From the NCBI GenBank assembly GCA_029264225.1, contig JARICB010000379.1, forward strand, positions 1-13,008: DNA of 13,008 nucleotides, read 5' to 3'. The notes beneath the pieces were generated by a model, which made no database searches, was not told the DNA's origin, and worked only from the letters and a program-made list of their open reading frames with translations. Below, in pieces: positions 1 to 7,500 of the stretch (the first letter of the stretch is position 1; each line of letters starts with the position of its first letter). Made by a program: the position numbers and the translations under genes. This DNA comes from Nocardioides sp. Lineage in GTDB: Bacteria; Actinomycetota; Actinomycetes; Propionibacteriales; Nocardioidaceae.

Positions 1-533
1 TAGCGCGAATCCGACCGTTTACTGACGACGCCCTCGAGACCCTGTTGCAGCGTCGCCTCGAGGAGCATCGCGCCGTCCTCGTAGGTGTCCGGCACCTGCC
101 AGGTCGTGTCAAGGTCGAGCCCCACGAGCAGTTCGCGGCGCCGGACCAAGGGCAGCCCGGTCAGGTCCTCGCCGTCGAGACGCAGCAGGTCGAAGACCAT
201 GTAGGTCGCCGGGACCTGCTCGGCCAGCCGGGCCGCCACGGCAGCCGATCTGACATGCAGTCGCTCCTGGAGCACCGAGAAGTCGGGCAGGTGGTCGACG
301 TTGAGCCCGATGATCTCGCCATCGACGAGCAGGTCTCGCCCACCGGCCGGACTGTCGTGGATCTCCGGCCAGGCGATCGATGCGTCATTGCCGTTACGGG
401 TGATGAGCCGGGCGCGCCCCGAGGCGCTGCCGGCCACATCAGCCAGGATCCGGACGCCGTCCCACTTCACCTCGTGCCACCAGCCCGCCCCCGTAGGGAC
501 GTCAGTGCCCTTCGAGGCGAGCATGGGACGCAT
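1..533 (-). CDS. ATP-dependent DNA ligase, N-terminal part (cut by window edge)
   Basis: This is the first 177 residues of an ATP-dependent DNA ligase, which seals nicks through a lysine-AMP intermediate. Visible nucleotidyltransferase motifs, in order, are motif I EVKWDGVR with the adenylated lysine K23, TRNG (45-48), motif III LVDGEII (69-75), motif IIIa YMVFDLL (111-117) and motif IV EGVVSKR (167-173). Motif V and the OB-fold would lie beyond the left edge. The start is ATG at 533; an in-frame TGA, which is the stop of the upstream synthetase, lies four codons earlier, so the start cannot move far. The protein begins directly with the ligase domain, so no LigD polymerase or nuclease domain precedes it, which fits LigC or ligase-only LigD proteins. 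A C-terminal fusion outside the window cannot be excluded. The gap to the synthetase is 12 nt, suggesting one transcript. With ku nearby, a role in end joining is likely. Confidence 0.93.
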   Translation of the reverse strand, partial: MRPMLASKGTDVPTGAGWWHEVKWDGVRILADVAGSASGRARLITRNGNDASIAWPEIHDSPAGGRDLLVDGEIIGLNVDHLPDFSVLQERLHVRSAAVAARLAEQVPATYMVFDLLRLDGEDLTGLPLVRRRELLVGLDLDTTWQVPDTYEDGAMLLEATLQQGLEGVVSKRSDSR

Positions 534-545
534 GGCGCCAGTGTC

Positions 546-2126
546 TCAGTCGGTGCCGGAGGTCTCCACCAGTTGCGTGGCCGCCTCGGCGACCTTCCGA
601 TAGTCGACCTTGCTTACCGGTGTCCGCGGCACCTCGCCGACGAAGAAGATCGACTTGGGCGCCTTGTAGCTGGCGAGCAGTTCCTTGGTGTGGGCGATCA
701 GGTCTGCCTCGGTGACGTCGGAGCCCTCACGGCGGTGCACCAGAGCAGTAACCTGCTGGCCCCAACGCTCGTGCGCCGTGCCCACCACCGCCGCGTCGAA
801 GACCGCCGGGTGGCGCATCAGCACCGCCTCGACCTCCTCGGGGTGGATCTTCTCGCCACCCGAGTTGATGCACACCGAGCCGCGACCGAGCAGCACGATT
901 GTGCCGTCCTCCTCGCGGCGAGCGAAGTCGCCGGGGATGCTCCAGCGCTTGCCGTCGATCACCTGGAAGGTGGCGGCGGACTTCTTCTCGTCCTTGTAGT
1001 AGCCCAGCGGCACCGTGCCGCTCCGGCCCAGCATCCCCTCTTCGCCGATGGCTGCGGGCTTGAGGTCGGGGGTGAAGACCTCGATGTCGGGGCCGACACC
1101 GAACTTGATCGGACCCGTGGCGGTGCCGTCGTCGAGGTTGGTGCCACCGGCACCGGTCTCGGAGGCGCCATAGGTGTCGAGGATGAACCGACCGGGCAGC
1201 GCCCGGGCGATCTCCTCGCGCACACCGCTGGAGAGGGGGGCTGCCCCGTTGGAGACGGCCATCAGGGTGCTCAGGTCCCACCGGTCGGGCTCGGCGAGGA
1301 TCGCCTCGGCCACCGGTCGTCCCATGGCGTCACCCAGGAAGGTCAGGGAGACGACGCTCGCCTTCTGAACGAGGTCGAGCACGGTCTCGGGGGCGAAGTT
1401 GGCCTCGGTGTAGAGCGCCACCGTCTGTCCGGCTACGTGTCCGTTGCCCATGATCCACTGGCTGCCGCCGTGCATCATCGGGCCGCAGGCCAGCAGCACC
1501 ATCGGGTTCTCCACGGCAACCGCCTCGGTCGCCAACTGCTCGACGGACTCGATCGGTGCGCCGTAGCGGGCTGCGTTGAGGGCCGCCTTGATCAGGTCCT
1601 CGTTGCGCCAGACCACGCCCTTGGGCTGGCCGGTGGTGCCGCCGGTGTAGATGACGTAGCGGTCGTCGCCGGTGCGGCCCTCGATCGTGCGCTCGGGCGA
1701 GGACGCGGCCAACGCTGCGTCGTAGTCCTCATCCAGGACGATCAGGTGGCGCAGTTTGCCGCCGCCCGCGTTGCGTGCCAGTTCGGCAAATTCGGGCGCG
1801 ACGATCGCGGCCACACAGTCGGCGTTGTCGTAGAGATAGGCCAACTCTTCGGCGCGGTACTTGAAGTTGATGTTGATCGGAACGGCCCGCGCCTTGAAAG
1901 CACCGTAGAACGCATCAACCCACTCGATCCGGTTCGCACTGTGTACGGCGATGTGTTCGCCCGGCTTGATCCCGAGCGACACCAGGTGGTTGGCGAGTCG
2001 AGTCGACCGCTCGTCGATCTCGGCATAGGAATAGTGACGGTCGATCGTCCTGATCGCTGCCCGGTCGGGAATGGCGTCTGCCATGGCTTCGATGACGTCG
2101 GCAAGGTTGAGAGGTCGCTGGCTCAT
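546..2126 (-). CDS. fadD: FadD19-like acyl-CoA synthetase (AMP-forming)
   Basis: This 526-residue ANL-superfamily enzyme activates a carboxylic acid to its acyl-CoA through an acyl-AMP intermediate. Visible motifs are the P-loop TGGTTGQPKG (161-170), YGASET (319-324), GD (399-400) binding the AMP ribose, hinge LGRGS (413-417), GGEK (423-426) and the C-terminal TPVSKVDYR with probable catalytic K506. The segments GYYKDEKK (376-382), LGRGSVCINSGGEK and PEEVEAVL closely resemble mycobacterial FadD19/FadD17, which activate steroid side-chain acids; this is recalled from memory, not from a search. The ATG at 2126 is chosen because the upstream extension of the frame (to 2315) crosses the operator and the divergent ku start and has no synthetase-like sequence. 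A KstR-type palindrome sits 17 bp upstream. The DNA ligase follows after 12 nt. The true substrate (sterol side-chain acid or another fatty acid) is not decided by the sequence. Confidence 0.93.
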   Translation of the reverse strand: MSQRPLNLADVIEAMADAIPDRAAIRTIDRHYSYAEIDERSTRLANHLVSLGIKPGEHIAVHSANRIEWVDAFYGAFKARAVPININFKYRAEELAYLYDNADCVAAIVAPEFAELARNAGGGKLRHLIVLDEDYDAALAASSPERTIEGRTGDDRYVIYTGGTTGQPKGVVWRNEDLIKAALNAARYGAPIESVEQLATEAVAVENPMVLLACGPMMHGGSQWIMGNGHVAGQTVALYTEANFAPETVLDLVQKASVVSLTFLGDAMGRPVAEAILAEPDRWDLSTLMAVSNGAAPLSSGVREEIARALPGRFILDTYGASETGAGGTNLDDGTATGPIKFGVGPDIEVFTPDLKPAAIGEEGMLGRSGTVPLGYYKDEKKSAATFQVIDGKRWSIPGDFARREEDGTIVLLGRGSVCINSGGEKIHPEEVEAVLMRHPAVFDAAVVGTAHERWGQQVTALVHRREGSDVTEADLIAHTKELLASYKAPKSIFFVGEVPRTPVSKVDYRKVAEAATQLVETSGTD

Positions 2127-2143
2127 GGTCCATATGATCCCTA

Positions 2144-2157
2144 TAGAACACGTTCTA
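2144..2157 (-). promoter_or_regulatory. KstR-type operator, perfect palindrome
   Basis: The site TAGAACACGTTCTA is two perfect 6-bp half-sites separated by 2 bp. It matches the published KstR consensus TnnAACnnGTTnnA at every fixed base. KstR is a TetR-family repressor of sterol-catabolism genes in mycobacteria and rhodococci. The site lies 17 bp upstream of the FadD19-like synthetase start, where it would cover the promoter or transcription start; the only AGGGA-like ribosome-binding sequence sits between site and start. It is about 100 bp from the ku start and is less likely to act on ku. The regulator gene is not in the window, so the protein that binds is an inference. Confidence 0.72.
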
Positions 2158-2195
2158 GTCCATCCTTTGCTGGAGTTCGTCCGACCGGTCCAGAG

Positions 2196-2224
2196 GTGAC
2201 GGGGCGCGGGATACCCCCGATACT
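2196..2224 (+). promoter_or_regulatory. possible sigma-70-type promoter of ku
   Basis: GTGACG (2196-2201) and GATACT (2219-2224) sit 17 bp apart, each matching 4 of 6 bases of the vegetative -35 and -10 consensus. Transcription would begin near 2231, leaving a leader of about 30 nt that contains a good ribosome binding site, GAGAGGA (2245-2251), 8 nt before the ku ATG. The match is modest and no experimental support is visible. Confidence 0.35.
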
Positions 2225-2259
2225 GGGAGGAACCGCTGTCGATTGAGAGGACTTTCCCC

Positions 2260-3180
2260 ATGCGAGCCATCTGGAAGGGCGCCGTCTCCTTCGGGTTGGT
2301 AAGCGTCCCGGTCAAGCTCTACTCCGCCACCGAGTCCCACGACGTCTCCTTCCGGCAGGTGCACGCCAAGGACGGCGGACGGATCAAGTACCAGCGCGTC
2401 TGCTCGATCGACGGCGAGGAGGTGCCCTACTCCGACATCGCCAAGGGCTACGAGACCGAGGACGGGGAAATGGTCATCCTCAGCGACGCCGACCTGGCCG
2501 AACTCCCCTCGACGTCGTCGCGCGAGATCGCGGTGGAGAAGTTCGTGCCCAGCGACCAGATCGACCCGATGCTCTTCGAGAAGTCCTACTACCTCGAGCC
2601 GGAGAAATCGGGCGCCAAGCCCTATGCGTTGCTGCGCCAGGCCCTGCTCGACGCCGACCGGATGGCCGTAGTCACCGTGGCGCTGCGGCAGCGCACGTCG
2701 ATGGCCGTGCTCCGGGTGCGCTCCACCGACGACGGGGACGTGATCGTGCTCCAGACGATGATGTGGCCCGACGAGGTGCGCACTCCGGACTTCTCGATCG
2801 ACGCCGGTGACATCAAGACTTCCGAGGTCAAGATGGCCAAGATGCTCGTCGAGACGCTGGCCGGTGACTTCGATCCGACCGAGTTCGAGGACGACTACGC
2901 AGGCGCGGTGGAGTCGCTGGTGAAGACCAAGATCGAGGGCGGCGAGGTGAAGCGGACCGCGACCTCCACCAAGTCCTCCGGTGATGTCGTCGACCTGTTG
3001 GCGGCCCTGCAGAAGTCGGTTGCCGCGGCGAAGTCTGCGCGCGGGGAGTCGAGCGAGGACACGTCTGGCACCGCCGACACCGAGGAGCCGACCAAGAAGG
3101 CCACCGCCAAGAAGACGGCGGCCAAGAAGACGGCGAAGAAGGCTGCCACCAAGAAGAGCACCGCCAAGAAAGCCAGTTGA
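2260..3180 (+). CDS. ku: Ku, non-homologous end-joining protein
   Basis: The 306-residue product is a bacterial Ku homodimer subunit that binds DNA double-strand ends and recruits the ligase. The N-terminus MRAIWKGAVSFGLVSVPVKL is the hallmark of the family. The core covers about residues 1-255, with KYQRVC (43-48), FEKSYYLEPEK (106-116) and ALL(R/D) segments typical of Ku. After an acidic/serine linker (261-277) comes a lysine-alanine tail, 278-306, as in Ku proteins with extended C-termini that add DNA contacts. The ATG at 2260 has a strong ribosome binding site, GAGAGGA, 8 nt upstream. The gene diverges from the acyl-CoA synthetase and converges on the amidase with only 2 bp between the stop codons. 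The partner ligase is 1.7 kb away on the opposite strand. No LigD polymerase is seen in the window. Confidence 0.97.
   Translation: MRAIWKGAVSFGLVSVPVKLYSATESHDVSFRQVHAKDGGRIKYQRVCSIDGEEVPYSDIAKGYETEDGEMVILSDADLAELPSTSSREIAVEKFVPSDQIDPMLFEKSYYLEPEKSGAKPYALLRQALLDADRMAVVTVALRQRTSMAVLRVRSTDDGDVIVLQTMMWPDEVRTPDFSIDAGDIKTSEVKMAKMLVETLAGDFDPTEFEDDYAGAVESLVKTKIEGGEVKRTATSTKSSGDVVDLLAALQKSVAAAKSARGESSEDTSGTADTEEPTKKATAKKTAAKKTAKKAATKKSTAKKAS
3091..3177 (+). repeat. Lys/Ala-coding degenerate tandem repeat (Ku tail)
   Basis: The end of ku is a degenerate tandem array of AAGAAG-type units. It encodes repeated (T/A)AKK and TKK blocks in the last 29 residues, with almost no acidic residues. Such tails are found in several actinobacterial Ku proteins and resemble histone H1-like basic tails. 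The repetitive codons make this stretch prone to length variation between strains. Confidence 0.6.
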
Positions 3181-3182
3181 GG

Positions 3183-4553
3183 TCAGTCCCGGGTCCACTC
3201 GGGGAACGGACGGGCTGCCTCTATCTGCGCGCTGAGGCTCAGCAGGGTGGCTTCGTCATCGGTGCGTCCGACCAACTGGATCGCCACCGGGAGCCCATCA
3301 GGGCCGATCCCGGTCGGTAGCGAGGCGGCCGGGTTTCCGGCGACGTTCCACAGGGCCGCGTAGGCGATCGCCGGGAGCGCTGCGAGTGTGGATCCGATGG
3401 TGCCGCGGTCCATGTTCAGCCCGGCGAGTGGTGGTCGGTGCGCGATCGCCGGTGTGAGGAGGACGTCGACGTCATCAAAGATCCGGTTGGCCTTGGCCGA
3501 GACCGTCTCGGTCTGCCGTAGCGCCCAGTCGATGACGCGCGGACGCACCCACGCCCCGAGCCGGTAGGTCTGCCGGGTGCGCTTCTCCAGGCGCTCGAAG
3601 TGCTCGACCTGGTCTGCCTCACTGCGGATGCCGGCGAAGAATTGAGCCGTGAAGGCTGCCGTCGGGTCGGGGTATCGCGGGTTGACCTCCCGCACATCGT
3701 GACCCAGGTCGAGCAGCAGCCTGGCGGTCTGCTGGAGGGCCGCAACGTGGATCGGGTCCGGCCGGACACCGACAGTGACCGGTGTGGTCGACCAGCCGAT
3801 CCGCAGTCGTCCCGGGACACGACCCGCCGCCTCGACGAACGGCTCGTCACCAGCAGCCGTGTAGAGATCACCGGGCAGGTTGCCGCGGATGACGTCGTAG
3901 ATCAGGGCACTGTCGCGCACACTGCGGGTCAACGGCCCGACCGTGCCCAGCGCCCACCACAGGTGTGGGTGCGGCGCCGTGGATACCCGACCACGCTGGG
4001 GCTTGAGTCCGAACAGTCCGCAGCACGCGCTGGGGATCCGAATCGAACCGCCACCGTCGCCACCGATCCCGGCCGGCACCATCGCCGTCGTGACGGCGAC
4101 CGCCGTACCGCCACTCGATCCGCCGGGAGTGTGTCGAGGCGACCACGGGTTGCGGGTGGTCCCGGTGGCCCGCGACTCGGTGTAGGGCCAGGCACCGAAT
4201 TCGGGCATGTTCGTCTTCCCGATGATCACTGCACCAGCAGCGCGTAGCCGTCCGACCACCTCGCCGTCGGCCGTCACTGGCATCGTGTTGGCCAAGCCAC
4301 CGAAGGTGGTGACGCAGCCCTCGACGTCCAACTCCTCCTTGATCGCCAGCGGCACGCCGTGCAGTGCACCGACCGCCGGTGTCGCATCGCGCGTGGCGGC
4401 CTCGGCCAGGGCTTGCTCACCCAGCACGCGGGAGAACGCGTTCAGCTCGCCGTCGAGTTCCTCGATGCGGGCCAGGCTGGCCGCTACGACTGCTCGGCTG
4501 GTTGTCTCGCCGGCAGCGATGCTCCGGGCAGTCTCGGTCGCGTCAGGGATCAC
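3183..4553 (-). CDS. amidase-signature family amidase
   Basis: The 456-residue product belongs to the amidase signature family, serine hydrolases that split amides to a carboxylate and ammonia or an amine. The Ser-cisSer-Lys triad is intact: K72 in LAIKEE, S146 in PGGSSGG and S170 in GGGSIRIPS, with the usual 24-residue spacing between the two serines. Other family landmarks are GALHGVPLAIK (62-72) and VGPLTRSVRD (205-214). No signal peptide is seen, so it is probably cytoplasmic. The start is GTG (4553-4551); an in-frame TAG lies four codons upstream, so no longer start exists. The ribosome binding site is weak. The gene follows the glutamate dehydrogenase after 28 bp on the same strand, consistent with cotranscription. 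It lacks clear GatA-specific context (no gatC or gatB nearby), so a tRNA amidotransferase role is unlikely. The substrate is unknown. Confidence 0.92.
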   Translation of the reverse strand: MIPDATETARSIAAGETTSRAVVAASLARIEELDGELNAFSRVLGEQALAEAATRDATPAVGALHGVPLAIKEELDVEGCVTTFGGLANTMPVTADGEVVGRLRAAGAVIIGKTNMPEFGAWPYTESRATGTTRNPWSPRHTPGGSSGGTAVAVTTAMVPAGIGGDGGGSIRIPSACCGLFGLKPQRGRVSTAPHPHLWWALGTVGPLTRSVRDSALIYDVIRGNLPGDLYTAAGDEPFVEAAGRVPGRLRIGWSTTPVTVGVRPDPIHVAALQQTARLLLDLGHDVREVNPRYPDPTAAFTAQFFAGIRSEADQVEHFERLEKRTRQTYRLGAWVRPRVIDWALRQTETVSAKANRIFDDVDVLLTPAIAHRPPLAGLNMDRGTIGSTLAALPAIAYAALWNVAGNPAASLPTGIGPDGLPVAIQLVGRTDDEATLLSLSAQIEAARPFPEWTRD

Positions 4554-4581
4554 CCGCCAAGGCTAGCGACCCGCAGGGCTC

Positions 4582-7500
4582 TCAGCCGATGGCCAGCAGG
4601 GACCGCACCACTCTGAGCCCGACCGAGAGTCGCGCCAGATCGGCTTCGTCGTCGCGACAGATCTCATCGAGGGTTTCAGCGGCTCGACCGATGACACTGG
4701 CGTCGGCGTCCTCCCATTCGGCCACTCGGGCAGGCGCAGAATCGTGGCTCGCCGTCGTCTTCAGTACGACGGCCGTGAGCTGCTGGTGGACGGCATAGAG
4801 GTCGTCGCGGACTGCGGCCCGAGCCATCGTGTGCCAGCGGTCATCACGTGGCAGCGCGAAGATCCGCTGCACCATGGCCGGCAACCCGAGTCGCTCCCCC
4901 AGCGCGAAGTGCACCTGAGCAACCGTGACCGGATCGAGCGAAAGGCTGTCGGCCGTCTCCACGATGCCCAGCAGGGCGTAGGCCGGGGCCAGCACGGCTA
5001 CCCGGGTAGCGAGGTCGTCGGACACACCTTGAGTAGTCAATCGGTCGCGGCGGCCGATGAAGTCGTCGAGTTCGTGACCACTCATCACCGTCGGCAGCAT
5101 CGCCATGACCGACTGCACGCGGGACTGGAAGAAGTCGACGGTGGCAACCGAGTCGAGCGGAGGCCGCCGGTTGTTGACCAGCCAGCGCGAGGCGCGCTCT
5201 ACGAGGGTGCGCATCTCGATCCGCATCCGCGTCTGCCGTTCGGCGGGGACGGCGTTGTCCCACGAGCGGATCTCGTCGCGCAGCGCCAACGAGCCGAAGA
5301 TCTCCCGGGCCACGAAGTTGGCGCGGGTCAGGTCTGCCACCGTGGCGCCGGTCTCCCCCGCCAGCCGCGGGATGAAGGTCATGCCCGCACCGTTGACCAG
5401 ATCGTTGACTACCTGGGTCACGATGATCTGGCGGCGCAGCGGATGGTCCTCCATCGCGGGGACGTAGTCGGCCTGCATCCGCGAGGGGAAGTAGCCGAGC
5501 AGGTCTTCACGCAAGTAGGGGTCGTCCGGCAGATCGGAGTCGAGCAGCTCATCGGCGAGCACGATCTTGGTCCACGAGAGCAGGACTGCGAGCTCAGGCA
5601 CCGACAACCCTTCGCCCTGGTCGATCCGGCGGCGTACCTGCCTGGTCGTGGGCAGCGCCTCCAGGTCACGGTTGAGCACACCTCGATGTTCGAGGGTCTT
5701 CATCCAGTCCTCGTGCACGTGCAGGAGAGGTACGGCGTGCGCTGCGGCGTTGGCGAGGGCAAGGTTCTGTTCGTAGTTGTCGCGCAGCACCAGCGTGGCG
5801 ACCTCGTCGGTCATCTCGGCCAGCAGCGTGTTGCGCTTGTCCTCGGGCAGGTCGCCGCTCGCGACCACCCGGTCGAGGAGGATCTTGATGTTGACCTCAT
5901 GGTCGGAGGTGTCGACCCCGGCGGAGTTGTCGATGAAGTCGGTGTTGATCCGACCACCCTCGCCTCCCCGGCCGTGACGGGCGTACTCGATCCGGCCGAG
6001 CTGAGTCATCCCGAGGTTGCCGCCCTCGCCGATACACCGGGTCCGAAGGTCCGCCCCGTTGACCCGGATCGGGTCGTTGGCCTTGTCGCCGGCGTCGGCG
6101 TTGGACTCCTCGCAAGACTTGACGTAGGTACCGATACCGCCGTTCCAGAGCAGGTCGACGGGTGCCACCAGGATCGCTCGCATCAACTCGGCGGGAGTCA
6201 GTGACGTGGCTTCGTCCTCGAGCCCCAGCACCTCGCGCACCTGGGGGCTGATGGTGATCGACTTGGCCGAACGGGACCAGACGCCACCGCCCTCGGAGAT
6301 CAGCGACTTGTCGTAGTCCTGCCAGGACGAGCGAGGCAGGCCGAAGAGCCGCTCCCGCTCGGCGAACGTCGCCGCCGCATCGGGAGCCGGGTCGATGAAG
6401 ATGTCGCGATGGTCGAACGCAGCGACCAGCCGGGTGTGTACGGAGCGAAGCATGCCGTTGCCGAAGACGTCGCCGGACATGTCGCCGATGCCGACGCAGG
6501 TGAAGTCCTCCTCCTGACAGTCGACTCCCATCTCCCGGAAGTGACGCTGCACCGAGACCCAGGCGCCACGGGCCGTGATGCCCATCGCCTTGTGGTCGTA
6601 GCCGACCGATCCACCGGAAGCGAAGGCGTCACCGAGCCAGAATCCGTAGTCGGCGGCCACGCCGTTGGCGATGTCGGAGAACTTCGCGGTGCCCTTGTCG
6701 GCAGCGACCACCAGGTAGGAGTCGTCGCCGTCGTGGCGCACCACCCCGGGCGAGGGCACGGTCTGGCCCTCCTCGAGGTTGTCGGTGATGTCGAGGAGAC
6801 CGGAGAGGAAGGTCGTGTAGCAAGCGATGCCCTCGGCGAGCCACGCGTCTCGATTACTCGGGTCGGGCAGCTGCTTGCAGAAGAAACCGCCCTTGGCGCC
6901 GACCGGCACGATCACGGTGTTCTTCACCATCTGCGCCTTCACCAGGCCCAGCACCTCGGTACGGAAGTCGTCGCGGCGATCCGACCAACGCAGCCCACCA
7001 CGGGCCACGGCACCGAACCTCAGGTGCACGCCCTCCACGCGTGGGGAGTAGACGAAGATCTCGAAGTTCGGCCGCGGCTCGGGCAGGTCGGGAATCGAGG
7101 CCGGCTCGAGCTTGAACGACATGTAGGGGTGAATCGAGCCGTCCCGGTCGAGCTGGAAGTAGTTCGTACGCAACGTGGCGCGGATGAGGTTGCGGTAGGA
7201 GCGCAGGATGCGGTCCTGGTCGAGGCTGACCACGTCATCGAGTGCGGCGGCCAGCTTGTCCTCGACCTCACTCATTCGAGCCACCCGCGCCTCGTCGTCG
7301 GCGGGCACGACACCGGAGCCAGTCTCGGAGCCGGGCTCGAAGCGCGCCTCGAAGAGGTCCACCAGCAGCCGGGTGATGTCGACGTTGCCACCGAGCGCCT
7401 GCTGGATGTAGTCGAGCGCGAACGGCGAACTGCCTTGGCGCAGATATTTGGCGTAGGCACGCAGCACGGTCGCCTGACGCCACGTCAGTCCGGCGGCCAG

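Noticed and set aside
2144..2157. LexA (SOS) box reading of the palindrome, suggested by the nearby repair genes
   Set aside because: Actinobacterial LexA sites have AAC and GTT separated by 4 bases (CGAAC-N4-GTTCG type). Here the spacer is 2 bases and the flanks are TAG/CTA, which fits KstR and not LexA.
45..2246. 733-residue plus-strand open frame
   Set aside because: It is antisense to the ligase and synthetase genes, which have complete catalytic motifs. Its translation is low-complexity (G, V, R, H, D) and matches no family; it is a shadow of GC-rich codon bias.
2127..2315. N-terminal extension of the acyl-CoA synthetase (63 extra residues)
   Set aside because: It would overlap the start of ku and run through the operator; the extra residues do not look like a synthetase N-terminus.
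2155..3198. 347-residue minus-strand frame opposite ku
   Set aside because: Mirror of the Ku codons; its leucine/glycine-rich start comes from the antisense of the lysine-alanine repeat.
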